NCBI GenBank assembly: GCA_002314685.1
Contig: DCHB01000016.1
Coordinates: 948 to 26,869, forward strand
Direction: 5' to 3'
DNA length: 25,922 bases
DNA from: Clostridiales bacterium UBA1763
GTDB taxonomy: Bacteria; Bacillota; Clostridia; Oscillospirales; Oscillospiraceae
Part shown: positions 1 to 8,379 of the stretch, piece by piece
How the letters are laid out: each line of letters starts with the position of its first letter
How positions within the stretch are numbered: the first letter of the stretch is position 1
The notes under the pieces: model-generated
What the model was told of the DNA's origin: nothing
The model's input: the letters and a program-made list of their open reading frames with translations, nothing else
Database searches by the model: none
Translations under genes and position numbers: made by a program

Positions 1-293
1 CGGATGAAGCGGTCGTTGGAAATGTTCATGAGCTTCCACAGATCCTTGATGCCGCCGGGTGCCGTAACTATGTTATCGACAAACGTCTGAGGGTCAAGTC
101 CTGCCTGCTTTGCCTTTTCCTCAATCTTCTGACCGTGCTCATCGGTGCCCGTGAGGAACATTACGTCGTAGCCGCAAAGTCTTTTGTATCTTGCAATAGT
201 GTCGGTTGCGACTGTGCAGTAGGTGTGACCTATGTGCAGCTTGTCGGAGGGATAGTATATCGGGGTTGTGATGTAGAAGGTGCCTTTTTCCAT
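1..293 (-). CDS. metG: Methionyl-tRNA synthetase, N-terminal fragment (runs off the window)
   Basis: This is the first 97 codons of methionyl-tRNA synthetase, which charges tRNA-Met with methionine using ATP in the cytoplasm. The translation opens MEKGTFYITTPIYYPSDKLHIGH, in which the class I HIGH motif falls at residues 20-23, and continues with FLTGTDEHGQKIEEKA, the MetRS TGTDEHG signature. The ATG at 291-293 is preceded by CAGGAG at 302-307, seven to eight bases away. The gene is cut by the window edge, so the KMSKS loop and the anticodon and C-terminal domains cannot be seen. It lies 39 bp downstream of the VanW-protein gene on the same strand and probably shares its transcript. The family call is very secure. 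Confidence 0.97.
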   Translation of the reverse strand, partial: MEKGTFYITTPIYYPSDKLHIGHTYCTVATDTIARYKRLCGYDVMFLTGTDEHGQKIEEKAKQAGLDPQTFVDNIVTAPGGIKDLWKLMNISNDRFI

Positions 294-332
294 TTTATTT
301 TCTCCTGTCTTTTATCTCAGTTTTTCAACATT

Positions 333-2006
333 TTATGCCGCGGGGGTTTGTGTCGGCTTTGCGGTTTGTGTCGGCTTTGCGGTCTGCTTGGGAGTGGGTG
401 TCGGCCACGCGATGTCCTCATCGTGGTAATTGTAGTAGCTGACATCCTCCTGCGTGCGGCTTAGCAGGTTGCCGTCCTTATCGTAAACATTTCGGTAGGT
501 TATCGCCTTCGTGCCGACTGCTACCGAGGTGTATTCATCGTCGTAAACCGTTGAGACGGAGTTCGTCATCTCAACATAGCTGCCGTCAACATCCGTGCCC
601 CAAATCTCGATTGTAAGCTCGCGGTTTTCGTGCTTTGCGACAATCTTAATCGGGAAATCGCGGTTGTTTTTGAACTTGAACTCGGGTCCGCCCCAGCTGA
701 CGGTGGCATCAAGTCCCCACGGGACGTAGCCGACCGCAAACATGTGGCAATCGCGGTGAACGATCTCAAGATTTGCGAAAAGCGCCGCGCAGTAGAGTGT
801 GGAGGAGGTCTGGCATATACCGCCGCCTATCTCCTGCACGACCTTGCCGCCCGCGTAGGCGGCGGCGGTCTTGAAGCCCGCCTCGGCTGTGCGCTGTCCG
901 ACAACATCGTTGTAGGAAAATTCCTCGCCCGGGTTCAGAATAACTCCGTTTATTTTGTCCGCCGACAGCTCAACATTCGTCGCTCTGCCGTCTGTGCTTG
1001 AGGAATAATTTGTGGTCTGTGCACCGAGCTTGTCGCGGAAGAGCATCTCGTTTAACTGCTCGGTTGTGTATTTGGGCTTTGTGACCGTAAGCGGGATAAT
1101 TACCGTATCGCCCGCTGACGCCTTATCCCACAGCGACTGCGCCTCGGACACGTCAAAATCGACGCCGACGGTGCTCTTTGTCGCCTTCTGCGTTTTCGCA
1201 TCGTAGGCGGCATCCACCGCCTCGGCGTACAGCTCCTTGTGGAGCTTGTCAAAGTCAAGAGGCTCGGCACTGCTAATATCAACGGCGTAGTCAAAGCTAT
1301 CTTTGTTATCGTAGAACGCCTCTATTATCGCCGTGCACAGCTCATCCTCGCCGATTTTTATATTTTCGCCGCCCTTGACGCATATTAGCTTCTCATTTTC
1401 AAGGTCGGTGCGGTAGCCCTGTTCCAAAAATGCCGAATACTCCTTGAGCGCATCGGACACCTTGGTTTTAATGCCCTCGGTGTCGGCACAGCACAGCACA
1501 TCCGCCTGCGTCGCCTTGCCCGTTATGCACTTAAAATACGCCTTGACGTTTTCAATCGGGTTATCGCCGTGACCGTAGTTGTATGCCGCCTGCGCCGCCT
1601 CGGTGCTGTCGAGGTCAAGCCCCGCCTCCTCGGCGGAAATGCTGATTGAATACTCACCCGGGAGCGTCACCGTAACCGTTGCGTCGGAGTCTGCCGTCCA
1701 GCCCGCCTTGTCGAGTGCGTCTGCCGCCTCGGCAACCGTCATGCCGCCTATCTGCGCTCCGCCGAGCGTGAGATTGGGGTGTATTTTTGCCGTTTTACCG
1801 ACCACAACCGCGCCCGTGACTGCCGCCGCCGCCAAAAATACGATTATAAGCACAACGGCGAGCACTGCATTTTTCCTCGAGGTGCCGTCACGCTTTGCTT
1901 TCTTGCTGTCCTTGCCGCGCTTTACACTGTCTTTCTTCTTCGGCGCGGTGCTTTTTTTAGTTTTTTTGCCGTCGCTTTTAGACGCCTCATGTCTTCCCTT
2001 TGCCAT
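333..2006 (-). CDS. VanW-family membrane-anchored cell-wall protein
   Basis: A 557-residue protein with a strongly basic cytoplasmic head (residues 1-46, Lys-rich), one membrane segment at about 47-70 and a long extracytoplasmic part. Residues ~75-310 fit the putative peptidoglycan-binding region that normally precedes VanW domains. The VanW domain lies at ~330-465, with the diagnostic GGGICQTSSTLYCAAL at 394-409 and a conserved RDCHMFAVGYVPWG block at 418-431. The tail (534-557) is a Thr/Pro/Lys repeat, PTQTAKPTQTAKPT, encoded by an 18-bp tandem DNA repeat near 345-395, typical of a flexible wall linker. VanW proteins are widespread in Firmicutes; the biochemical role is unknown, and the name (from vancomycin-resistance clusters) does not imply resistance here. 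The gene begins 13 bp after hemW ends, so it is likely co-transcribed. Confidence 0.9.
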   Translation of the reverse strand: MAKGRHEASKSDGKKTKKSTAPKKKDSVKRGKDSKKAKRDGTSRKNAVLAVVLIIVFLAAAAVTGAVVVGKTAKIHPNLTLGGAQIGGMTVAEAADALDKAGWTADSDATVTVTLPGEYSISISAEEAGLDLDSTEAAQAAYNYGHGDNPIENVKAYFKCITGKATQADVLCCADTEGIKTKVSDALKEYSAFLEQGYRTDLENEKLICVKGGENIKIGEDELCTAIIEAFYDNKDSFDYAVDISSAEPLDFDKLHKELYAEAVDAAYDAKTQKATKSTVGVDFDVSEAQSLWDKASAGDTVIIPLTVTKPKYTTEQLNEMLFRDKLGAQTTNYSSSTDGRATNVELSADKINGVILNPGEEFSYNDVVGQRTAEAGFKTAAAYAGGKVVQEIGGGICQTSSTLYCAALFANLEIVHRDCHMFAVGYVPWGLDATVSWGGPEFKFKNNRDFPIKIVAKHENRELTIEIWGTDVDGSYVEMTNSVSTVYDDEYTSVAVGTKAITYRNVYDKDGNLLSRTQEDVSYYNYHDEDIAWPTPTPKQTAKPTQTAKPTQTPAA

Positions 2007-2019
2007 TATTTATCCCCCG

Positions 2020-3282
2020 TTACCGACCCGCTTTTTCTCTGTAAAATGCCTCAAAGCGGTCAATCTCGCTCTCGGGAAGCTCCTGCTTCTCGGCGGCATC
2101 AAAGCTTGCCTTCATCCACGGATTTATCTGCACCTTTGCCGAGGTCTGCGACTCTAAAACGGAGTTTATGAGCGCATTTGAAACGAGCATACCCGCGGGA
2201 GTGAGACTCCAGCGATTTTCCGTTTTTTTAGCCCAGCCCTTTTCCTCAAAGCTGCGGAGCTTTTCCTCGATTGGCGTCCAGTCACACAGATAAATTCTGT
2301 GGTACTCCGACTCGCATATACCCCACGCGGTGCGCAGACCGAGCATAAGATACTCCGCCGCCCTCTGCACGGGGACTATCTCCTCGTACTCGTCGATAAT
2401 CATTGTGTCGCCTATAACGGCGCTGATATATTTTTCAAGACTGCGTACATAGCTGTAACGCAGATTGCCCACGCAGGAATGTGCCCCCGGACCGAAGCCC
2501 ATGTAATCGTCAAGCCGCCAGTATTTGAGGTTGTGGCGTGACTCGTAGCCGGGCACGGCGAAGTTTGAAATTTCGTACTGCTCGTAGCCGAAATGCTTTA
2601 AGGCATCGACTGTAAACAGGTACATATCCGCCTGCTCGTCCTCATCGGGGAGCATGGGCGAGCCCATGTAGCTGTTATACATAGGCGTGCCCTCCTCGAG
2701 CTTCAGTCCGTAGCAGGAAAGATGCTCGGGATGAAGCTCGATGCACTTTTGCAGGGTGTGTGCCCAGTCGCTTTTCGTCTGACTGGGCAGACCGTAAATA
2801 AGGTCGAGGCTGATGTTTTCAAAGCCCGCCTCACGGGCGTTTTCAAACGCCTGCTGAGCCTGCTTGAAATTGTGTCTGCGGCCTATGATTTTAAGTATGT
2901 CGTTATTTGCCGACTGCACGCCGATTGAAATTCGGTTTACGCCCTCACGACGGAGCAATTTAAGCTCATCGAGCTTTGCCGTGTCGGGGTTTACCTCGAT
3001 TGTGACCTCCGAATCGAGGCGCACATTACCTATGCGCTTGAGCTCGTCGAGAATTTTCACGATGCGCTTTGCGCCGTAACAGCTCGGTGTGCCGCCGCCG
3101 ATGTAAATGCTGTCAACCTCGTAGGCGGAGATATTGCCCGCCGACTCGCTTATGTGGCTTAACAGTGCCGACTGATAGTCGGGCATACGCTGACTGCTCC
3201 CGGGCAGGGAGTAGAAATCGCAGTAGCCGCATTTGGACACGCAAAACGGTATATGAATGTATATTCCGAGTCGTTTTTTCAT
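2020..3282 (-). CDS. hemW: Radical SAM heme chaperone HemW (coproporphyrinogen oxidase-like)
   Basis: A 420-residue radical SAM protein. The N-terminus reads IHIPFCVSKCGYCDF, placing the 4Fe-4S cysteines at 14, 18 and 21 in the HemW/HemN C-x3-C-x2-C arrangement. GGGTPS follows, and FGPGAHS lies in the second half, as in HemW. In this family HemW binds heme and passes it to target proteins; it was long annotated as oxygen-independent coproporphyrinogen III oxidase. Length is slightly above the usual ~380, mostly at the C-terminus. The ATG at 3280-3282 has TAAGGAGA at 3287-3294. It lies 82 bp downstream of htpG and 13 bp upstream of the VanW gene. No other heme-synthesis gene is nearby, so the position gives no pathway information. 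HemW is preferred over HemN because of length and the compact N-terminus. Confidence 0.9.
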   Translation of the reverse strand: MKKRLGIYIHIPFCVSKCGYCDFYSLPGSSQRMPDYQSALLSHISESAGNISAYEVDSIYIGGGTPSCYGAKRIVKILDELKRIGNVRLDSEVTIEVNPDTAKLDELKLLRREGVNRISIGVQSANNDILKIIGRRHNFKQAQQAFENAREAGFENISLDLIYGLPSQTKSDWAHTLQKCIELHPEHLSCYGLKLEEGTPMYNSYMGSPMLPDEDEQADMYLFTVDALKHFGYEQYEISNFAVPGYESRHNLKYWRLDDYMGFGPGAHSCVGNLRYSYVRSLEKYISAVIGDTMIIDEYEEIVPVQRAAEYLMLGLRTAWGICESEYHRIYLCDWTPIEEKLRSFEEKGWAKKTENRWSLTPAGMLVSNALINSVLESQTSAKVQINPWMKASFDAAEKQELPESEIDRFEAFYREKAGR

Positions 3283-3364
3283 GTTATCTCCTTACGGGTA
3301 AAGCAAAAACATTTTATCGCAAAAATTGAAAATATTGAGATATTGCCTAATGGTGTTGCCTAAA

Positions 3365-5287
3365 TCAGAAGAGGCTGCATACTAATTCTGCGTATGTGGT
3401 TGCATCCTCGATTTCCATGCCTGCTATGAGCTCTGCCTGTGCATAGAGAATCTTGCTCAGTGCCGCGGCCTTTTCCTTATCGTCAGCCTCGAATGCCGCC
3501 TTGATTGCGGCAAAGGCGCGGTGCTCGCCGTTGAGCTCAAGCACGCGTTCTGCGCGGAGCTTGCGCATCTCCTCGCTCGGACCCGTGCGGAAGTACTTTT
3601 CCATTTCGAGGGTCAGTCCGCCCTCTGTCGTAAGACAGCAGGAGGAGGAAACGAGCTTGCTTGAAAGCGTGACCTTCTTGAGGTTTTCGTCGCCGATGCT
3701 CTCAACCATGAAGTCGAAGAGCTCCTTATTTTTGACGGTCTCCTCCTCGGCGGCCTTCTTTTCCTCTTCGGTCTGGAAGCCGAGGTCCTCGGTGATTATA
3801 TTCGTAAAGGGCTTGCCCTCGTACATACGAATCTGACGGAGCACGGTCTCGTCGATGGGGTGGTTGAGATAGAGAATCTCATAGCCTCTCGAGCGCACAT
3901 CCTCACACTGAGGCAGGCTCATTGCGTGCTTAACGGTGTCGGCTGTGCAGAAGTAAATCGCCTTCTGACTCTCGGGCATATTGTCGTGATACTCCTTGAG
4001 AGTCATCTGAGTGTCCTCAGAGGTGTAGAATATGAGCAGATCCTTGAGGAAGTCGGTGTATCTGCCGTATTCGTCGCAGACGCCGCACTTGATATGGATG
4101 CCGAAATTCTTCCAGAATTCCTCGTACTTGGGGCGGTCATCGCGCATCATCTTTTCAAGCTCGCCCTTGATCTTCTTCTCGAGATTCTGACCGATTACCT
4201 TGAGCTGACGGTTGTGCTGAAGAATTTCGCGGGAGATGTTAAGGCTGAGGTCGGGAGAATCGACAACGCCTCTAACGAACTCGAAGTAATCGTGGATGAG
4301 CTTGTCGCAGTCCTCCTGAATTAAAACGCCGTTGCAGTAGAGCTTGACGCCCTTCTTTGCGGCACCGCTGAGTGCGTGGTCAACATCCTTGCCGGGCACA
4401 AACAGCATCGCCTTGTAGGACACGTTGCCCTCGGCATTTACGCGCAGAACAACAGCGGGATCGGTCTGGTCGCGGCTTGTCTCCTTGTACCACTCGGCGC
4501 ACTGCTCATCGGTGACGTCAGCCTTACTGCGCTGCCAGATAGGCACCATGGAGTTTACGGTCTCGGGTGCGGTTACATTGACCGCCTGAGTGATGGGCTT
4601 GCCGTCCTTGTCGGTCTCGCCCGTGGGCTGCTGCTCCTGACGGGTGATGTCCATGACGATGGGCCAGCGGACATAGTCCGAGTACTTCTTGACGAGTGCC
4701 TTGAGCTTCCATATCTCGAGGAAGGAGCCGAAGATTTCCTCATCGGTATCCTCCTTGACGTGCATGATAACGTCGGTGCCGACTGCATACTTGTCGCACT
4801 CCGTTACCGTGTAGCCGTCCGCGCCCGTGCTTTCCCACTTGACGCCCTTCTCCTCGCCGTACTTCTTGGAGATAACGGTGACCTTATCCGCAATCATGAA
4901 CGCGGAATAGAAGCCGACGCCGAACTGACCGATAATGGACAGGTCCTCGGTCTCTGCCTGTGCGGCATCCATCTCGCCCTTGAACTTGAACGAGCCCGAC
5001 TTGGCGATAACGCCGAGGTTTGCCTCAGCCTCCTGCATGGTCATGCCGATGCCGTTGTCGGAAACGGTGATAAGGCGCTTTTCCTTATCGACGACTATGC
5101 GGATTCTGTAATCCTCTCTGTTAAGACCGACCTTATCATCGGTCAGCGACAGATAGCACAGCTTGTCGATTGCGTCCGATGCGTTTGAGATAATCTCACG
5201 CAGGAAAATTTCCTTGTTTGTGTAGATTGAGTTAATCATCAGGTCGAGAAGTCTCTTGCTTTCGGCCTTAAACTGCTTCTTACCCAT
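3365..5287 (-). CDS. htpG: Chaperone HtpG (bacterial Hsp90)
   Basis: A full-length 640-residue Hsp90 homologue, an ATP-dependent cytosolic chaperone acting as a homodimer. The N-terminal GHKL ATPase is evident: EIFLREIISNASDAIDKL (E31 and N35 are the expected catalytic and Mg-binding residues), DNGIGM at 78-83 and GQFGVGFYSAF at 120-130. The middle domain contains GVVDSPDLSLNISREILQ with the catalytic-loop Arg, and the C-terminal dimerisation domain is intact. The ATG at 5285-5287 has a GGAGG ribosome site at 5298-5302. A near-consensus sigma-A promoter lies upstream. No CIRCE repeat (HrcA site) is visible in the 200-bp gap, so heat control, if any, must be through another regulator. It is the first gene of the leftward run leading to hemW. 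Confidence 0.98.
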   Translation of the reverse strand: MGKKQFKAESKRLLDLMINSIYTNKEIFLREIISNASDAIDKLCYLSLTDDKVGLNREDYRIRIVVDKEKRLITVSDNGIGMTMQEAEANLGVIAKSGSFKFKGEMDAAQAETEDLSIIGQFGVGFYSAFMIADKVTVISKKYGEEKGVKWESTGADGYTVTECDKYAVGTDVIMHVKEDTDEEIFGSFLEIWKLKALVKKYSDYVRWPIVMDITRQEQQPTGETDKDGKPITQAVNVTAPETVNSMVPIWQRSKADVTDEQCAEWYKETSRDQTDPAVVLRVNAEGNVSYKAMLFVPGKDVDHALSGAAKKGVKLYCNGVLIQEDCDKLIHDYFEFVRGVVDSPDLSLNISREILQHNRQLKVIGQNLEKKIKGELEKMMRDDRPKYEEFWKNFGIHIKCGVCDEYGRYTDFLKDLLIFYTSEDTQMTLKEYHDNMPESQKAIYFCTADTVKHAMSLPQCEDVRSRGYEILYLNHPIDETVLRQIRMYEGKPFTNIITEDLGFQTEEEKKAAEEETVKNKELFDFMVESIGDENLKKVTLSSKLVSSSCCLTTEGGLTLEMEKYFRTGPSEEMRKLRAERVLELNGEHRAFAAIKAAFEADDKEKAAALSKILYAQAELIAGMEIEDATTYAELVCSLF

Positions 5288-5343
5288 TATAAAAAAACCT
5301 CCGGTTAATAAAATACATACTTACCCATGGTAATTGAATTTAT

Positions 5344-5371
5344 ATTATACCACATTATTATATTTTTTCAA
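5344..5371 (-). promoter_or_regulatory. Sigma-A promoter of htpG
   Basis: Reading on the minus strand, TTGAAA (5366-5371) and TATAAT (5344-5349) are separated by 16 bp. The -10 lies ~55 bp upstream of the htpG start. The spacer is AT-rich. The position suits the leftward htpG transcript. Confidence 0.8.
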
Positions 5372-5415
5372 CACAAACACCCGCCGAACTTTGCTTAATT
5401 TTTCGCGCCATGCGT

Positions 5416-5444
5416 TTGCAAAAACGGCAAATGAATGATATAAT
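5416..5444 (+). promoter_or_regulatory. Sigma-A promoter of the GTPase/CAP operon
   Basis: TTGCAA (5416-5421) and TATAAT (5439-5444) are separated by exactly 17 bp, 43 bp before the TTG start at 5488. A short inverted TTGC/GCAA pair (5417-5431) overlaps the -35. No recognisable Zur palindrome was found, although the downstream genes belong to a family often under zinc control. Confidence 0.8.
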
Positions 5445-5487
5445 GATAAATTGCATAAAATCGTATTTTAATTAGGAGGTAATTACC

Positions 5488-6516
5488 TTGACTAAGATAG
5501 ACATTTTTTCAGGATTTTTAGGTGCAGGCAAGACCACTCTCATCCGCAAGCTGATTTCCGAGGGCTACAAAAACGAGAAGCTCGTTCTTATTGAAAACGA
5601 GTTCGGCGAAATTGCAATCGACGGCGGCTTTCTCAAGGATGCGGGCGTGCAGATTACCGAGATGAACTCGGGCTGTATCTGCTGCACCCTCGTAGGCGAC
5701 TTCACCGAGGCACTCAAGAAGGTAATCGACGAATATCACCCCGACCGCATTCTCATCGAGCCCTCGGGCGTCGGCAAGCTCAGCGATGTTGCAAAGGCAG
5801 TCGCAGAGGTTGAGGGCACCGAGATAGGCGCGAAGGTGACTGTTGTCGATGCGGGCAAGTGCCGTATGTATATCCGCAACTTCGGCGAATTTTTCAATGA
5901 CCAGGTTCAGCACGCCGATGTAATCGTATTGAGCCGCACCGACACCGCCTCCGACGGCAAGGTTGTCGCGGCAAGCGCAATGCTTTCACAGCTTAACGCA
6001 AACGCAACCGTCATCACCACTCCGTGGGCGGATTTAAGCGGCGAGCAGATAGTTCAGGTCATGGATAAGATCGACTCCCTGTCGAGCACCATGCAGGAGA
6101 TGGAGCACCACCACGAGCATCATCACCATGAGCACGGCGAGCATTGCGGATGCGGTCACGACCACCATGAGCACCATCACCACGAGCACGATGAGCACTG
6201 CGGCTGCGGTCACGACCACCACGACCACCACCACGCCGACGAGGTGTTCACCTCATGGGGTGTCGAAACTCCCAAGAAGTTCACCGAGGAGCAGATTAAA
6301 GACGCTCTCAGCAAGCTTTCAGACGCCGAGAAATTCGGCACCGTTTTGCGCGCAAAGGGCTTTGTCGATGCCGAGGACGGCGAGTGGATTTACTTCGACT
6401 ACGTACCCGGCGAGTCCGATGTACGCCGCGGCGGTGCCGCAGTCACAGGCAGACTGTGCGTAATAGGCTCTAAGCTTAACGAGCAGGCAATCAAGGAGCT
6501 GTTTGACATTGAGTAA
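5488..6516 (+). CDS. COG0523/CobW-family GTPase with His/Cys-rich metal-binding insert
   Basis: A 342-residue G3E-family GTPase of the kind that acts as a metal-insertion chaperone or metal-trafficking factor. Visible motifs: Walker A GFLGAGKTT at 9-17, the COG0523 metal motif CICC at 63-66, EPSG at 91-94 (Walker B region), SRTD at 149-152 in the base-recognition position, and a CobW C-terminal domain at ~252-341. Residues 207-249 are a His-rich linker containing two near-identical copies of HEHxEHCGCGHDHH, a likely store or sensor for Zn, Ni or Co. Translation starts at TTG 5488, chosen because AGGAGGT (5474-5480) lies 7 bp upstream and the protein begins just before the P-loop. It heads an operon with the next two genes. 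The metal is not known; zinc is the usual guess for this subgroup. Confidence 0.93.
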   Translation: MTKIDIFSGFLGAGKTTLIRKLISEGYKNEKLVLIENEFGEIAIDGGFLKDAGVQITEMNSGCICCTLVGDFTEALKKVIDEYHPDRILIEPSGVGKLSDVAKAVAEVEGTEIGAKVTVVDAGKCRMYIRNFGEFFNDQVQHADVIVLSRTDTASDGKVVAASAMLSQLNANATVITTPWADLSGEQIVQVMDKIDSLSSTMQEMEHHHEHHHHEHGEHCGCGHDHHEHHHHEHDEHCGCGHDHHDHHHADEVFTSWGVETPKKFTEEQIKDALSKLSDAEKFGTVLRAKGFVDAEDGEWIYFDYVPGESDVRRGGAAVTGRLCVIGSKLNEQAIKELFDIE

Positions 6517-7459
6517 CATTAAAGATGTACCCGTATTTCTGTTTACGGGCTTTCTCGAAAGCGGTAAGACAAAGTTTATACAGGAAACGCTTGAGGACAA
6601 GCGCTTCAACAACGGTGAGCGCACCCTGCTCATAGTCTGCGAGGAGGGCGAGGAGGAATACGAGCCCGACCAGTTTTCGGGCAAAAACGTATTCATTCAG
6701 GTCGTTGAGGAGCCCTCACAGCTCACGATTGCGAATATGCGCAAATGGCTCAGCGAAACCGACAGTGAGCGCGTTGTAATTGAATACAACGGTATGTGGC
6801 TGCTCGACGAGCTATACAATGCCCTGCCCGAATTCTGGATGGTTTATCAGGAATTCTGCTTTGCCGATGCGCGTAGCTTTGAAAGCTACAACGCAAATAT
6901 GCGCAATCTCGTATACGACAAGCTCAAAAGTGCTGAGCTCGTTGTGTTTAACCGCTACGACGACTCCATTGACCAGATGACACTGCACAAGCTCGTGCGC
7001 GGTGCAAACCGCCGCAGTGACATTGCCTACGAATACAAGGACGGCACTGTGCGCTACGACGAGATTGAAGACCCCCTGCCCTACGACATCAACGCACCCG
7101 TCATTGAGATAGGCGACGACGACTACGCTATATGGTACCGCGATATGTCCGAGGAGCCGAACAAATACGAGAACAAAACAGTCCGCTTCAAGTGCCGCTA
7201 CCTCAAGCGCAAAAATGTGCCCTCAGGCAGCTTCATAGTCGGCAGACACGTTATGACCTGCTGTGCCGACGATATTCAGTTTGCGGGACTCATCTGCAAA
7301 TGGGACGGCTGGGAGAGCATTGTGGGCGACTCGTGGCACATTCTCACAGCGAAAATAAACCACAAATTCAGCCGCGCATACGGCAAAAAGGGGCCCGTGC
7401 TCACCTTCGTTTCCGATGAGCCCTGCGAGGTACCCGAAAATCCCGTATCAAGCTTCTGA
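6503..7459 (+). CDS. CobW-like GTPase fused to a DUF1980 (YcgQ/TIGR03943)-like C-terminal domain
   Basis: A protein of about 318 residues with two parts. Residues ~8-155 resemble a divergent G3E GTPase: P-loop GFLESGKTK at 16-24, EYNG at 94-97 where the paralogue has EPSG, and NRYD at 150-153 as the NKxD base motif. The CxCC metal motif of the family is absent. Residues ~218-310 look like the C-terminal domain of DUF1980/YcgQ proteins: NKYENKTVRF, then IVGRHVMTCCADDIQFAGLIC with its characteristic paired cysteines (253-254) and Asp. YcgQ-type proteins are predicted partners of a DUF318-type permease and are often found near COG0523 genes; no permease is present here. The start overlaps the previous stop: TTG 6503 or TTG 6509 are both possible after AAGGAG (6493-6498). 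Translational coupling is likely. Confidence 0.8.
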   Translation: MTLSNIKDVPVFLFTGFLESGKTKFIQETLEDKRFNNGERTLLIVCEEGEEEYEPDQFSGKNVFIQVVEEPSQLTIANMRKWLSETDSERVVIEYNGMWLLDELYNALPEFWMVYQEFCFADARSFESYNANMRNLVYDKLKSAELVVFNRYDDSIDQMTLHKLVRGANRRSDIAYEYKDGTVRYDEIEDPLPYDINAPVIEIGDDDYAIWYRDMSEEPNKYENKTVRFKCRYLKRKNVPSGSFIVGRHVMTCCADDIQFAGLICKWDGWESIVGDSWHILTAKINHKFSRAYGKKGPVLTFVSDEPCEVPENPVSSF

Positions 7460-7460
7460 A

Positions 7461-7473
7461 AAGGAGAATTATT
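7461..7473 (+). promoter_or_regulatory. Ribosome binding site of the CAP gene, complementary to a nearby candidate sRNA
   Basis: AAGGAGAATTATT directly precedes ATG 7474. All 13 bases are the exact reverse complement of 8451-8463, in the loop of the candidate small RNA downstream. A Shine-Dalgarno core alone would explain a match of only 7-8 bases. Confidence 0.6.
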
Positions 7474-8268
7474 ATGACGCAAGTGAAGCATACCCGCACC
7501 GCAAAAGTGTTGAGCGTACTTCTCGCCGCCGCAATTCTTTTTGTTTCAACGCTCGCACCCGAGGCTTACGCCGCCACCACCGCAACAAAATATGAAAACG
7601 CCGTTTTGTACTGGACAAACATTGAGCGCAGTCGTGCAGGTCTCAAAAAATTCAAGACCTCAAGCTCGATAATCAGGGCGGCAAGAACACGAGCATCCGA
7701 AATTCAGACAAGCTACAGTCACACAAGACCCAACGGCAGCCGCTGGACATCGGCGCTGACCGCGAGAGGCATTGACTATGTATCCGCGGGCGAAAACTTC
7801 GGCTACGGCTACACCTCCCCCTGCTCGGTTGTCAAGGCGTGGATGGACTCCGAAACGCACAGAACGAACATCATGAAGAGCAAATTCACCTGCATGGGTG
7901 TGGGCTGTGTGTATAACAGCGACACCAAGGACTATTATTGGACTCAGCTCTTTACGGGCGGAGCGACCTACTCCGAGGTGACGGGCGCCTACTATGTTGC
8001 ACCCAAGGGCGTAAACGTCAACAAAACAAAGGTCAAGCTGTCCGTCGGCAAGACGACCACGGTCACGGGAACACCGTCTCCGAATTATGCGACAAAGCTC
8101 GTAACCTGCACAAGCTCGGATAAATCCGTCGTCAAGGTGACGGGCACCTGCGTAAACGTGTTTACAATCAAGGGTGTCGCAGACGGCACGGCAAAGCTCA
8201 CGATCTCCTGCGGCTCCTACTCCAAGACCGTCACAGTAACAGTCGGCACGGGCGTAAAAGCGTCGTAA
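7474..8268 (+). CDS. Secreted CAP-domain (SCP/PR-1-like) protein with Ig-like tail
   Basis: A 264-residue exported protein. Residues 1-33 form a signal peptide (basic start, hydrophobic core, AYA-A cleavage site). A CAP domain follows at ~38-162, with H83, the GENFGYG motif at 106-112 (E107) and the SETHRTNIM motif containing H129, which together form the conserved CAP cavity. Residues ~178-260 look like a bacterial Ig-like (BIG2) domain, with pattern GVNVNKTKVKLSVGKT and a TSSDKSVVKV core. CAP proteins are common on Clostridia surfaces, with functions mostly unknown. The ATG is preceded by AAGGAGA; the gene begins 14 bp after the DUF1980-fusion gene and is followed by a terminator, so it is the last gene of the operon. 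Linking a secreted CAP protein to metal GTPases is unusual and may be incidental. Confidence 0.9.
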   Translation: MTQVKHTRTAKVLSVLLAAAILFVSTLAPEAYAATTATKYENAVLYWTNIERSRAGLKKFKTSSSIIRAARTRASEIQTSYSHTRPNGSRWTSALTARGIDYVSAGENFGYGYTSPCSVVKAWMDSETHRTNIMKSKFTCMGVGCVYNSDTKDYYWTQLFTGGATYSEVTGAYYVAPKGVNVNKTKVKLSVGKTTTVTGTPSPNYATKLVTCTSSDKSVVKVTGTCVNVFTIKGVADGTAKLTISCGSYSKTVTVTVGTGVKAS

Positions 8269-8280
8269 ACTCAAAAATCA

Positions 8281-8316
8281 AAGGACTGATGAGAGGGTTC
8301 TCATCAGTCCTTTTTT
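8281..8316 (+). terminator. Intrinsic terminator of the GTPase/CAP operon
   Basis: A perfect 14-bp stem (8281-8294 with 8299-8312) and a GGGT loop are followed by a run of T to 8316. It starts 12 bp after the CAP stop codon. Confidence 0.92.
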
Positions 8317-8379
8317 CAACAAATTTCTTCCAACTGAACTTTTTTCGCAAAAATATTCAATTCACTGTAATATTTGCGT

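Noticed and set aside
333..2006. Vancomycin-resistance gene
   Set aside because: The VanW domain is common in Firmicutes without resistance; no vanHAX, vanS or vanR genes are nearby.
4376..5188. Long open frame (270 codons) opposite htpG
   Set aside because: It mirrors the codon bias of htpG on the other strand, and its product has no recognisable domain.
5288..5487. CIRCE element for htpG or Zur box for the GTPase operon
   Set aside because: No TTAGCACTC-N9-GAGTGCTAA and no clear Zur palindrome is present.
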